NCBI GenBank assembly: GCA_036521875.1
Contig: DATDGX010000141.1
Location: 1 to 64,000 of the forward strand
Direction: 5' to 3'
DNA from: DATDGX01 sp036521875
GTDB lineage: Bacteria > Desulfobacterota > Binatia > Binatales > Binataceae
DNA length: 64,000 nt
Within the stretch, counting starts at the first letter, position 1; the number at the start of each line of letters is the position of its first letter. Position numbers and translations under genes: made by a program. This document shows, piece after piece, positions 8,949 through 17,976 of this stretch. Under the pieces are notes generated by a model, which worked only from the letters and a program-made list of their open reading frames with translations, was not told where the DNA came from and did no database searches.

Positions 8949-10187
8949 ATGAGCGGTAAGAGCATAACCATCGCGGCGCCGGGCGGCGATAAGTTTTCCG
9001 GCTACCTCGCTACGCCGCCGTCGGGTTCGGGTCCCGGCCTCCTGGTGCTGCAGGAAATCTTCGGGGTCAATCGCCACATCCGTGAAGTCACCGATCGCTG
9101 GGCCGAGGAAGGCTATGTTGCACTCGCGCCGGACCTGTTCTGGCGCGCCGAACCTGGCATGCAGCTCGACTACACACCCGAAGGCATGCAGAAAGGTCGC
9201 GCGCTCAGGCAGAAGCTCGACCTTGACCTGACGCTCAAGGATATCGGCGCGGCGCTGGCGGCGTTGCGCGCGCGGCCCGAATGCCAGGGCAAAGCCGGCG
9301 TGGTCGGCTACTGCTTCGGCGGATTGCTCGCCTACCTGACTGCGGCGCGCACCGAAGTCGATGCCGCGATTTCATATTATGGCGGCGGAATCGAGACGCG
9401 GCTTGAGGAAGCGCGCGCAATCAAGTGCCCTATCATGTTCCACTATGGCGAGAAGGACGCGGCTATTCCCGCCGCGGCCCGGGAAAGCACCCGCCAAGCG
9501 CTGGCGGGGCACGACGACGCTGAGTTTTACGTTTACCGCGACGCTCAGCACGGCTTCAATTGTAACCTGCGCGCCAGTTTTCATCCGTTTGCATCGCAGC
9601 TCGCCGGCTCACGAAGCATCGGGCTGCTGCGCCGGACCATGGGCCCGCACTACGACTTGAGCGCGCTATGGGATCAGCATTGCGTCGACGAGTTCGAGAT
9701 TCGCGACGCCGACGCGACTATGACGACCATGATCGCGGAACCGTACGTAGTGCACATTCCAACTTTGACCGGCGGCAGGGGCTACAAGGATCTTCGCCAC
9801 TTCTACAAGTATCACTTCACCAACCGGCTCCCGAAGGACGTCAAGGTAGTGCCGGTCTCACGCACCGTCGGCTCCAATCGCGTCGTCGATGAGCTCTTAC
9901 TGTGCTTCACACACGACATCGAAATCGATTTCATGCTTCCGGGCGTCAAGCCGACCGGCAAGTACGTCGAGGTCCCGCATGTGGTGGTGGTTGAATTCCA
10001 CGGTGACAAGCTGGCTTGCGAACACATCTACTGGGACCAGGCGAGCGCGCTGGTGCAGCTTGGCGCGCTCGAGCGCGCCGATTTACCCGTCCTCGGCGAC
10101 GAAGCCGCACGGAGTCTCAAGGGCGAGCAGATTCCTTTCAATAAGTTGCTGCCGACTCGGAAGGACGACAGCGCGGGCAAGCATTGA
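8949..10187 (+). CDS. Dienelactone hydrolase fused to an NTF2/SnoaL-like domain
   Basis: AGGAGG precedes the ATG at 8949, fixing a 412-residue product. Residues 1-235 are a dienelactone hydrolase: LQEIFGVNRHIREV, the nucleophile elbow GYCFGG (Cys122), then Asp170 (GEKDAAIP) and His201 (QHGFNC), the Cys-Asp-His triad. Residues about 240-385 form a second domain with a cone-fold pattern (ALWDQHCVDEFEIRDADATM, GYKDLRHFYKYHF, VVVEFHGDKLACEHIYWDQ), as in SnoaL/NTF2-like proteins. DLH enzymes open enol-lactones in chlorocatechol and related pathways. The second domain may widen or channel the substrate. No pathway neighbours are visible. Confidence 0.88.
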   Translation: MSGKSITIAAPGGDKFSGYLATPPSGSGPGLLVLQEIFGVNRHIREVTDRWAEEGYVALAPDLFWRAEPGMQLDYTPEGMQKGRALRQKLDLDLTLKDIGAALAALRARPECQGKAGVVGYCFGGLLAYLTAARTEVDAAISYYGGGIETRLEEARAIKCPIMFHYGEKDAAIPAAARESTRQALAGHDDAEFYVYRDAQHGFNCNLRASFHPFASQLAGSRSIGLLRRTMGPHYDLSALWDQHCVDEFEIRDADATMTTMIAEPYVVHIPTLTGGRGYKDLRHFYKYHFTNRLPKDVKVVPVSRTVGSNRVVDELLLCFTHDIEIDFMLPGVKPTGKYVEVPHVVVVEFHGDKLACEHIYWDQASALVQLGALERADLPVLGDEAARSLKGEQIPFNKLLPTRKDDSAGKH

Positions 10188-10230
10188 CTGATGCTGGCCG
10201 CGCTCGCGCGGCTCGGTTACCATCGCCCGC

Positions 10231-10815
10231 ATGCAAATCAAGCGCGTATGCGTGTACTGCGCATCGAGCCGCTCCTGCGATGCCGCCTACCATGATGCTG
10301 CGGCGCGGCTGGGACACCTGCTGGGAAAGAATCGGATCACCCTGGTCTATGGCGGCGGCGGCGCGGGCTCGATGGGCCAGGTTGCGGACGGCGCGCTGGC
10401 CGAGGGCGGCCGCGTGGTCGGCGTCATACCGCGCTTCATGTACGACCTGCGCTGGGGTCATCGCGGACTCAGCGAACTCGTCATCACCGAGGATCTCCAC
10501 GAGCGCAAGCGCCTGATGATCGCGGAGGTCGACGCGGTGATTGCGATGCCGGGCGGATGCGGCACGCTGGAGGAGCTGTTCGAGGCGATTACCTGGAAGC
10601 GGCTGGGCTTGTACGGCGGGCCGATCATTCTGGTCAACACCCTCAACTTCTTCGACGACTGCGTGCGGCTGCTGGAGAGTTCGATCGAGCGCGGCTTCAT
10701 GGACCAGCGCCATCGCGCGATGTGGAGCGTGGTCGAGACGCCAGAACATGTGCTCGACGCGATCGAGATCGCTCCGCCGTGGCCGCTCACCAACCGCAGC
10801 TTCGCGTCGCTGTAG
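10231..10815 (+). CDS. LOG family protein, nucleoside 5'-monophosphate phosphoribohydrolase
   Basis: The 194-residue protein has the TIGR00730 Rossmann-like fold. Its signatures are VCVYCASS at the N-terminus, LVYGGGGAGSMG, HERKRLM (Arg/Lys at 92-94) and MPGGCGTLEE (PGGxGT at 107-112, with the catalytic Glu). Relatives release free bases from cytokinin riboside monophosphates or other nucleoside monophosphates, and in most bacteria act in general nucleotide salvage. The length is normal. It begins 43 bases after the hydrolase and may be cotranscribed. Confidence 0.92.
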   Translation: MQIKRVCVYCASSRSCDAAYHDAAARLGHLLGKNRITLVYGGGGAGSMGQVADGALAEGGRVVGVIPRFMYDLRWGHRGLSELVITEDLHERKRLMIAEVDAVIAMPGGCGTLEELFEAITWKRLGLYGGPIILVNTLNFFDDCVRLLESSIERGFMDQRHRAMWSVVETPEHVLDAIEIAPPWPLTNRSFASL

Positions 10816-10903
10816 GGCGACGGCGCTGTAGCGTACAGGTGCATTTGAACCTCTTTGGCTCGATTGTCTATTGCCGGCCAGTCGCCGTTTATCTCAGGCG
10901 TTT

Positions 10904-11902
10904 GTGAACCGGTCATCGTCGAGGTTAGCCGATACCTCGCTCTCGCTGGCGAAGCGCTCGAGGTTCGCGATCACGCCGAGCGCGCCATTCCATTTCGACG
11001 CGACTTTCCACAAGCCCTCGAATTTCCCCGCGCCGATGAGCGCATGGGAGCCCGGGAAATACTGGCAGACGATTCGCGTAGGCCGCCGGCTGCTCGGTCT
11101 GCACATCAAAAATGCCGGCACTTCGTCGAAGCCGTCTATTCGGGTTGTGGTGTTCCACGACGGCGGGTTCGATCCGCGGGACCGAAATACCCTGCGTGAC
11201 GAGATCACGTGGCGGTTTCATCTCGATGCGGACCTGGGCGAATTCGATCGCCGGATGCGCTCGGATGTGCGTTTCGCGCCGGTGTTCCGACGCTGGCGCG
11301 GAATGCGCGGGAGCAATCCCTACACGCTCTACGAGCTGCTGATCGTTGCAGTGATGCTGCAGAACGCGACGGTGCGCCGCACGGTGCAAATGACCGAGGC
11401 GCTCCTGCGCAGGTTCGGTACGCAGGTCGCCTTCGACGGGAAGGTTCTGTTCGCGATGTGGACGCCGGCTGAATTGCGCAGCGTATCGGAGCCGGAGCTG
11501 CGCGATCTCAAGGTCGGATACCGGGCGAAGATGATCAAGCGGCTGTCAGACGCCTTCGCCGCGGGCGAGGTGGACGAACTCGCGTTGCGCGCGATGGATC
11601 ACGAGAGCATCCGGCGCGAATTGGTGAAGCTTTACGGGGTAGGTCCGGAGACCGCGCGAATCCTGCTGGAGTCGGCGTTCCACTATCAGAGCGCAATCGG
11701 TCCCATCGCGCCGTGGGAGCAGAAGATCTATTCGCGGCTGTTCTACAAGCGCAGGATGGTCGCCGCATCGCGCATTCGCGGCGATCTCAACCGCCGCTAC
11801 GGCGAATTCGCCGCGCTCGCCGTCGGTTATATCTGGGAAGACGTGTTCTGGCGCAGGCGTCACGAGCACATCGCTTGGCTGGAAAAGGAGATCCGTCTCT
11901 AA
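10904..11902 (+). CDS. HhH-GPD DNA glycosylase-like protein
   Basis: Residues near 65-100 and the PFHFDATFHKPSNFP segment resemble the AlkA-type N-terminal domain. A helix-hairpin-helix follows (KLYGVGPETARILLESA), inside an HhH-GPD superfamily fold that excises damaged bases. The catalytic Asp normally found about 20 residues after the hairpin is not evident: the segment reads IGPIAPWEQKIYSRLFY. I place the start at GTG 10904 (AGG seven bases upstream). An in-frame TTG at 10871 has no ribosome-binding site, so the N-terminus is uncertain. Substrate specificity is unknown. Confidence 0.78.
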   Translation: MNRSSSRLADTSLSLAKRSRFAITPSAPFHFDATFHKPSNFPAPMSAWEPGKYWQTIRVGRRLLGLHIKNAGTSSKPSIRVVVFHDGGFDPRDRNTLRDEITWRFHLDADLGEFDRRMRSDVRFAPVFRRWRGMRGSNPYTLYELLIVAVMLQNATVRRTVQMTEALLRRFGTQVAFDGKVLFAMWTPAELRSVSEPELRDLKVGYRAKMIKRLSDAFAAGEVDELALRAMDHESIRRELVKLYGVGPETARILLESAFHYQSAIGPIAPWEQKIYSRLFYKRRMVAASRIRGDLNRRYGEFAALAVGYIWEDVFWRRRHEHIAWLEKEIRL

Positions 11903-11919
11903 GACAATCGAGGGAGTTG

Positions 11920-13056
11920 CTATTGCGGCTTTGCTTCCACCGGCTGCACGCCTTCGCCGTCGCGCGCCGATTGTCCCACGTTGAGCGCGACCAGATCGTC
12001 GTTGCCGAGACCGCGCGTCACCTCGACCACCTGGCCGTCATCATAGCCGAGAGTCACTTCGGCGAGATGCAGTTGGCGCCCCCGCACCACCGGGACAAAC
12101 ACCTTTCCGTCACGGAACACCAGCGCGTCGTCCGGAACCAATGGCGCCGAGGTCGGCACCGAGACCACAAACGCCACCGTCGCGTACATGCCGGGGTAGA
12201 GCGCGCGGTCCTCGTTCGGCAAATCGACCTCGACCCGCATCGTGCGGGTTGCGTCCGTAAGCGCGTCGGGATGGCGGGTGATGGTCCCCTTGAACTCGCG
12301 CTCGGGATATTCCGGCACGGTAGTGGTCGCCTGGTCGCCATTCCTGATGAACGGCGCGAGGCTCTGCGGAGCCTCGACGTAGATACGCAGCGGGCTGAGC
12401 GTCGCCATCGCGACGATCGGCATCGCGCCATTTGAGGGCGTAATGGTTTCGGGAATCAGCATCCCGGGGTCGGCGTAACGCGCGGTTACCATCCCGTCGA
12501 ACGGCGCTCTGATGATTTCATAGCTCTGAGTCGCGAGCGACTGCTCCAGCGTCGCCTTCGCCTGGAGCATCGCGGCATGCGCCTCGTCCACCGTCTGCTG
12601 CGAGACGACGCCTTCCTTCTTCAGTTGTTGGTTGCGGCGGTCGGTGACTGCGGTGAGCTCAAAATTCGCGCGCGCATTTTTCACCTGCTGGTCGATCTCG
12701 GGCGATTCCAGAATCGCGACCACTTGGTCCTTCTTTACGCGGTCGCCCTTGTCGACCTTGATAATCTTGAGATAGCCGGCGACTTTGGCGTAGAGCGGCG
12801 TCTCGATGTAGCCATGGATCGCTGCGGGCAATTGGATCTCGCGCCTGCTGGGCGCGCGCGTGACGCGAGTCACCAGTACGCGCGGGCCGGTCTGCGCTTC
12901 CTGCTCGAGCTCGGAAGCCTGGCGTCCGATCCAAAGCTCGCGCGCGAGCACCAGGCCGCCGGTCGCCACCAGCGCTGCCACCACCGCGAGGATCCATCCC
13001 GCGACGAAAAACTTTCCTACCGGCTTGGGCGTGTAGTTTTTCGGATCGTCGTCCAT
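11920..13056 (-). CDS. RND efflux periplasmic adaptor (membrane fusion protein)
   Basis: The 378-residue protein has one N-terminal membrane segment (VAGWILAVVAALVATGGLVLA), then split lipoyl halves (VAGYLKIIKVDKGDRVKKDQV and IIRAPFDGMVTARYADPG). Between them is a Gln/Lys-rich coiled hairpin (residues about 125-165). A beta-barrel and membrane-proximal domain follow. This is the HlyD/AcrA order. It bridges the inner-membrane pump encoded just upstream (30 bases away) to an outer-membrane channel. No TolC gene lies nearby. Its position after the permease reverses the commonest order. Confidence 0.92.
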   Translation of the reverse strand: MDDDPKNYTPKPVGKFFVAGWILAVVAALVATGGLVLARELWIGRQASELEQEAQTGPRVLVTRVTRAPSRREIQLPAAIHGYIETPLYAKVAGYLKIIKVDKGDRVKKDQVVAILESPEIDQQVKNARANFELTAVTDRRNQQLKKEGVVSQQTVDEAHAAMLQAKATLEQSLATQSYEIIRAPFDGMVTARYADPGMLIPETITPSNGAMPIVAMATLSPLRIYVEAPQSLAPFIRNGDQATTTVPEYPEREFKGTITRHPDALTDATRTMRVEVDLPNEDRALYPGMYATVAFVVSVPTSAPLVPDDALVFRDGKVFVPVVRGRQLHLAEVTLGYDDGQVVEVTRGLGNDDLVALNVGQSARDGEGVQPVEAKPQ

Positions 13057-13086
13057 CTGCTTTGTCGCTACGAGATGCGTGCGCCG

Positions 13087-16000
13087 TCAGGCGCCCGGCA
13101 GCTCGATCGCCTCGACCTCGGCATCGCGCTGATGCTTGCCAATCAGGTTGCCGCTGAAAATCGAATAGACCGCGGGTACCACGAACAGGGTCATTGCGGT
13201 GGCCGCGAGCAACCCGCCGATCACCGCGCGTCCGAGCGGCGCGTTCTGCTCCGAACCGGTGCCAACAGCCAGCGCCATCGGCAGCATCCCGAGGATCATC
13301 GCCAGTGCCGTCATCAGCACCGGCCGTAGGCGGATTCGCCCCGCCTCGATCGCGGCGGCGACCGGGCTATAGCCCGCCTCGCGCAGCTCGTTAGCGAACG
13401 TGATCACCAGGTTGCCGTTGGCGACCCCGACGCCCACCGCCATGATTGCGCCCATCAGCGACTCGACGTTGATCGTCGTTCCGGTAAGAACCAGCATCCA
13501 CATCACGCCCGCGAGCGCTCCCGGCACCGCGAGCATTATGATGAACGGCTCGAGCCACGACTGGTAGTTCGCGACCATCAGCAAATAGACGAGGACAATC
13601 GCGAGCACCAAACCTTCGCCGAGCGAGCTGAACGATTCGTGCATCGCCTGGCTCTGGCCGCGGATGACGATCTTGGTGCCCTTGGGGAGCGCGCCGAGGC
13701 GATCGATAGCGCGCTGGACGGCGTTCGACGCGCTGCCGAGATCGCGATGAGCCACGCCAGCGTTCACGTCGATCACGCGCTGCACCGTGTAATGGTTGAT
13801 CACGGCGGGCTCGACGTCCTGGCTGACGGTCGCGAGGTTGGACAAGAACTGCGGCGGGCTCGCGGCGCCGTCGGTCGTCTGCGCGGTGAGCGGAGTGTTG
13901 GTGAGCGCCGCAACCGAATCGATCAAGTGCTGCGGCGTCTGTACCACGACGTTGTAGTTCACGCCGTTGGCGGGGTCGAGCCAGAAGTTGGGCTGCAGCA
14001 GGCTCGAGGAGCTAAGCGAGGTGAGCAGGCTCGAGGCCACCTGGTACTGCGTCACGCCAAGCTCCATCGCCTTGGCGCGATCGACTTTGACGCGCAAGGT
14101 CGGATAGTCGAGGCGCTCGGCAATCCGGATGTCGGCGAGTCCCGGAATTTTTTCCATCTCGTCGTGCAGCTTCGAGGCGATCAGGTAATCGGACCACAGG
14201 TTGTTGCCGGAAATTTGCGCATCGATCGCCGCCGGCAACCCGAAATTCAGCACCTGGCTGACAATGTCGGCGGCCTGGAAGTAAATCTTGGTGCCGGGAT
14301 AATCGCGGCCGACCAGCTTGCGGATCTGATCCTGATAGCCGGCGGTCGGATGATGGCGCGGCTGGAGCGAGACCAGAATGTCGGCGTCCTGCGGCCCCAC
14401 GCTGTCGGTCTGATAGTAGGCAAGGTTGAACGAGGTCGGCATTCCGATGGTGTCGGACATGCTGTCGATTTCGTCGCGCGCGATCAGCGCGCGAATCGAG
14501 CGCTCGATATTGTCGACGATTCGCTCGGTCTCCTCGACGCGGGTGCCGCTCGGCGCGCGGACGTGAAGGCGCATCATTCCGGCATCGACCGCCGGGAAGA
14601 AATCCTCACCAACGGCCGGCAGCAGGAGCATCGAGGCGCCCACGATGATCGCGACGCAGACCAGCGAGAACGTGCGCCGCGCAATGAACTTGCCGAGTGC
14701 CTCGCGGTAGCCGTAGCGCATGCGCTCGAAGCCACTCTCGAAGCGCGTCACAAAACGGTTCCAGAGCCCGCTGCCCTGGCCGACGTTCTCCTCGTGATGT
14801 TCGGCTAGGAGATAGCGCGCCATCGTGGGCACCAGCGTCCGCGACAGCAAGTACGAGGTGAGCATCGCGTACACGACCGCGAGCGCGAGCGGCGTGAACA
14901 GAAATTTCGCGACCCCGGTCAGCAATACCACCGGAAAGAACACGATGCAGATGGCGAGCGTGCCGACGAAAGCGGGCGCCGCAATTTGACTGGCACCGTC
15001 GAGAATCGCGACCAGTAGCGGTTTTTCCATCGCGTGATTGCGATGGATGTTCTCGACTTCCACTGTCGCGTCATCGACCAGCATCCCGACCGCCAGCGCC
15101 AGCCCGCCGAGCGTCATGATGTTGATGGTCTGGCCGGAGAGCTTGAGCCCGACGATCGCGGTCAGGATCGAAAGCGGGATCGACGCGATAACGATCAGCA
15201 TGCTGCGCGGAGAGCCCAGGAACACCAGCACCATCAGCGCGACCAGTCCCGCGGCGACCAGCGCCTCGCGCACCACCTCCCATAGCGAGGCGCGCACGAA
15301 CGCCGACTGGTCGAAGGCGAGATCGAGTTTCATCCCTGCGGGCGCGGTCGCCATGATCTCCGGAATCTTTGCCTTCACCTGGGCGACCACCGCCAGCGTC
15401 GAGGCCTGCGCGTGCTTCAGGATCGCAATGAACGTCGCGCGCTTGCCATTGACGCGTACGACGTTCTGCTGCACCTGGTGCGAATCCTTGACCGGCGCCA
15501 CGTCGCCCAAAAACACGGGCGTCTGACCGACGACCTTGACCGGGAGCTGATTGAAGTCCTGCGCGCGATCTACGCTGCCGTTGAGCTCGACGTTGTACTC
15601 GCGATTGCCGATTTTAGCGGTGCCGGCCGGAATGATGACGTTGGTGTTGTTGAGCGCGTTCGACACGTCCTGCGGCGAGAGTCCGTTGGCGTAGAGCGCG
15701 GTCGGATTCAGGTTGACGACAACCGCGCGGCTGCGTCCGCCGAAGGGAGCGGGGGCGGAGAGCCCCTCGATAGTAAACAGCTTGACGCGGATGAAATTGA
15801 GACCGTAGTCCCAGAGCGCCTGCTCCGAGAGCTCGTCGCTCCAGACGTTGAGCTGCGCGACCGGCACGTTGGCGGCGTTGTAGTCGATGATGTTCGGCGC
15901 GGTCATCCCGGGCGGCATGGTCCGGAGGATGGTCTCGGCGACCGCGTTCATCTGCGCGATCGCACCGCCCACCTGCTCGCCGGGATGGAAATAGACCTTG

Positions 16001-16275
16001 AGCATCCCGATGCCCGCGAGCGACTCCGATTCGATGTGCTCGATGCCGTTGACGGTGGTTGACATCGCGCGTTCGGTGATCAGAACGACGCGGCGCTCCA
16101 TGTCTATCGGCGACAGGCCGGGATAGTTCCACAGGACGATGACGACCGGGAGATCGATCGCCGGAAAGATGTCGACGTTCATCCGCGAAAACGACAGCAT
16201 CCCCAGCACGAGCATCAACAGCGCCATCACGGCGACCGAGAGCGGCCGGCGAAGCGCGAGGCGAACGATCCACAT
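13087..16275 (-). CDS. RND efflux pump inner-membrane subunit
   Basis: The 1062-residue protein has AcrB-like architecture: TM1 (LALRRPLSVAVMALLMLVLG), a large porter loop (residues about 40-330), TM2-TM6, a second periplasmic loop and TM7-TM12. The proton-relay Asp pair is in GMLVDDATVEVENI. The region that carries the relay Lys in AcrB TM10 reads VGVGVANGNLVITFANEL, with Asn instead of Lys, as I recall for one large subgroup of uncharacterised RND permeases. It should export small molecules by proton motive force with the adaptor downstream. Substrates are unknown. Confidence 0.93.
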   Translation of the reverse strand: MWIVRLALRRPLSVAVMALLMLVLGMLSFSRMNVDIFPAIDLPVVIVLWNYPGLSPIDMERRVVLITERAMSTTVNGIEHIESESLAGIGMLKVYFHPGEQVGGAIAQMNAVAETILRTMPPGMTAPNIIDYNAANVPVAQLNVWSDELSEQALWDYGLNFIRVKLFTIEGLSAPAPFGGRSRAVVVNLNPTALYANGLSPQDVSNALNNTNVIIPAGTAKIGNREYNVELNGSVDRAQDFNQLPVKVVGQTPVFLGDVAPVKDSHQVQQNVVRVNGKRATFIAILKHAQASTLAVVAQVKAKIPEIMATAPAGMKLDLAFDQSAFVRASLWEVVREALVAAGLVALMVLVFLGSPRSMLIVIASIPLSILTAIVGLKLSGQTINIMTLGGLALAVGMLVDDATVEVENIHRNHAMEKPLLVAILDGASQIAAPAFVGTLAICIVFFPVVLLTGVAKFLFTPLALAVVYAMLTSYLLSRTLVPTMARYLLAEHHEENVGQGSGLWNRFVTRFESGFERMRYGYREALGKFIARRTFSLVCVAIIVGASMLLLPAVGEDFFPAVDAGMMRLHVRAPSGTRVEETERIVDNIERSIRALIARDEIDSMSDTIGMPTSFNLAYYQTDSVGPQDADILVSLQPRHHPTAGYQDQIRKLVGRDYPGTKIYFQAADIVSQVLNFGLPAAIDAQISGNNLWSDYLIASKLHDEMEKIPGLADIRIAERLDYPTLRVKVDRAKAMELGVTQYQVASSLLTSLSSSSLLQPNFWLDPANGVNYNVVVQTPQHLIDSVAALTNTPLTAQTTDGAASPPQFLSNLATVSQDVEPAVINHYTVQRVIDVNAGVAHRDLGSASNAVQRAIDRLGALPKGTKIVIRGQSQAMHESFSSLGEGLVLAIVLVYLLMVANYQSWLEPFIIMLAVPGALAGVMWMLVLTGTTINVESLMGAIMAVGVGVANGNLVITFANELREAGYSPVAAAIEAGRIRLRPVLMTALAMILGMLPMALAVGTGSEQNAPLGRAVIGGLLAATAMTLFVVPAVYSIFSGNLIGKHQRDAEVEAIELPGA

Positions 16276-16462
16276 GATTGCGAGGTGTCTTTAGAGCCGC
16301 CCTGCTACAGGTGCGGGATCGACGAAACGACGACCTTCAAAGCTGCGGTCCAGCAAAGCTGCGGTAGAAGATAGGGCACCGAATCCGGTTAGGCAAGTTG
16401 TGCGATTTGAGCGCGTGTTTTTGGCGTCGGTGATCGCTCGGGCCGCGATAGGATAGGCGGCT

Positions 16463-16765
16463 TTACTTTAACTGCAGGCGCGGATCGTCCGTGGAGACGC
16501 ATTGCAGGCCATCCAACGTCGCGTCGAGGCGCCGGAGCTCGTAGTCGGACAGATTGCCGGGGTCGGCGCGATGACTTTCGGCGATGGCTACGAGCTTCTT
16601 GCGTTCTTCTTCGCAATCATTCGTGGAGTCGAAGACTTTGGTGCCTCGCTGCCACTCGGACAACGGAGCCGTGCGATCGATGTAGCGGATGCCGTTGCTG
16701 TCGACGGCCGGCGGCACCAGGAGAATCCAGGCGATCATTGCCGCAAGAAGATGGGCACGCTTCAT
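16463..16765 (-). CDS. Small exported protein, unknown
   Basis: The 100-residue product begins MKRAHLLAAMIAWILLVPPAV, a good signal peptide. The mature part has two Cys (STNDCEEERKK and GLQCVSTDD) that could pair, and many charged residues. It resembles short exported hypothetical proteins with no assigned family. No strong ribosome-binding site is visible. The spacing from the RND gene, about 190 bases, suggests separate transcription. Confidence 0.6.
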   Translation of the reverse strand: MKRAHLLAAMIAWILLVPPAVDSNGIRYIDRTAPLSEWQRGTKVFDSTNDCEEERKKLVAIAESHRADPGNLSDYELRRLDATLDGLQCVSTDDPRLQLK

Positions 16766-16872
16766 ATACTTTTATTGCCGAGTCCGTCGCGCCAAAGCAA
16801 TTGCGCGACGCGTCCGCGCGGGATCGTCGGTTGCTCGGGGACGTGGAAAATGTAACAAAGGATGGTTCAGGC

Positions 16873-16950
16873 GGGGTCGTAGTTCAGCCCGGTTAGAACG
16901 CCGGCCTGTCACGTCGGAAGTCGTGGGTTCAAATCCCATCGGCCCCGCCA
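16873..16950 (+). tRNA. tRNA-Asp (GTC)
   Basis: A complete cloverleaf can be folded. The acceptor GGGGTCG pairs with CGGCCCC (one T-G pair), followed by discriminator G and an encoded CCA (16948-16950). The D-arm is AGTTCAGCCCGGTTAGAAC. The anticodon stem CCGGC/GTCGG encloses the loop CTGTCAC with anticodon GTC. The T-arm is GTGGGTTCAAATCCCAT. It precedes the rplM-rpsI operon. Confidence 0.97.
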
Positions 16951-17016
16951 AATCTGGTTATTTTGCGCCGCCACGATCGCGAGTCACGCGCCCGGCGGCG
17001 CTCAGGGTGAACGAAC

Positions 17017-17463
17017 TTGAAACTGACTGAACAAACGAAAAGCGTCTCGCACGAGGCCGCGTTGCGCGGGCGCAATTGGATTGTGATCGACGCGAGCGAT
17101 CGCGCCCTTGGCCGAATCGCGTCACGCGCGGCGAGTATACTGCGCGGCAAGCATCGTCCCGACTTTACTCCCAACCAGGACGCCGGCGACTTCGTTGTCG
17201 TGATCAATGCGGCGCGCGTAAAGCTCACCGGCTCCAAGCTGTCCGGCAAGATCTACTACCGACACACCACCTATCCCGGCGGCATCCGCTCCACCTCGGC
17301 CGGGAAGCTGCTCGAGAAACGGCCCGAAAAGCTGGTCGAGATGGCGGTGCGCGGGATGCTGCCGAAGAACCGGCTCGGACGGCGGTTGTTCAATAAGCTC
17401 AAGGTTTATCGTGGCGCCGAGCATCCGCACGCGGCGCAGAAACCGCAGGCCGAAAAGCTCTGA
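17017..17463 (+). CDS. rplM: 50S ribosomal protein L13
   Basis: The 148-residue protein matches L13: WIVIDASDRALGRIASRAA, then FTPNQDAGDFVVVINAARV, YYRHTTYPGG, and AVRGMLPKNRLGRRLFNKLKVY. It binds 23S rRNA early in large-subunit assembly. The start is a TTG at 17017. It gives the expected short N-terminal tail and has AGGGTGA eight bases upstream. No ATG or GTG in frame would produce a full-length protein. rpsI follows after 33 bases. Confidence 0.97.
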   Translation: MKLTEQTKSVSHEAALRGRNWIVIDASDRALGRIASRAASILRGKHRPDFTPNQDAGDFVVVINAARVKLTGSKLSGKIYYRHTTYPGGIRSTSAGKLLEKRPEKLVEMAVRGMLPKNRLGRRLFNKLKVYRGAEHPHAAQKPQAEKL

Positions 17464-17496
17464 CCGAGGTTCCATTTTTATCGAGGCTCCAATTTA

Positions 17497-17895
17497 ATGC
17501 CAGAAAAGAAGCACATCATTTGGACGACCGGAAGGCGTAAGACCGCCGTCGCACGGGTCAGGATCGTGCCGGGCGCCGGTTCGATCGTGATCAACGAGCG
17601 CACCCTCGAGGACTACTTCCCGCGCGACACGGCGCGGATGCGAATCCTCGAGCCGTTCGAGTTGACCGAAACCACAGGCCAGTTCGACACAATCGTCAGC
17701 GTTCAAGGCGGCGGAATCTCCGCGCAAGCCGACGCGGTTCGCCACGGAATCTCGCGAGCGCTGGTGACCTCGGCGGAGACGCTGCGGCCTGCGCTCAGAA
17801 AGGCCGGGATGTTGACGCGCGATCCTCGCGAGGTCGAGCGCAAGAAGTACGGCCGCCACAAGGCCCGCAAACGTCCGCAGTACTCCAAACGCTAG
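17497..17895 (+). CDS. rpsI: 30S ribosomal protein S9
   Basis: The 132-residue protein carries TTGRRKTAVARVRIVPGAG, then QADAVRHGISRALV and LTRDPREVERKKYGRHKARK. It ends KRPQYSKR, with the conserved C-terminal Arg that reaches the P-site tRNA. It is the second gene of the rplM-rpsI operon and ends 24 bases before a strong terminator hairpin. Confidence 0.98.
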   Translation: MPEKKHIIWTTGRRKTAVARVRIVPGAGSIVINERTLEDYFPRDTARMRILEPFELTETTGQFDTIVSVQGGGISAQADAVRHGISRALVTSAETLRPALRKAGMLTRDPREVERKKYGRHKARKRPQYSKR

Positions 17896-17919
17896 TTTTC
17901 TAATAGCGCAATTCGCAGA

Positions 17920-17950
17920 GGGCGCAGGCAATAGTGCCTGCGCCCTTTTT
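17920..17950 (+). terminator. Rho-independent terminator of rplM-rpsI
   Basis: A perfect 11-bp stem (GGGCGCAGGCA with TGCCTGCGCCC, loop ATAG) is followed directly by TTTTT. Confidence 0.95.
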
Positions 17951-17976
17951 CGTTTGATTGTTTCGCCTCCGCCCCG

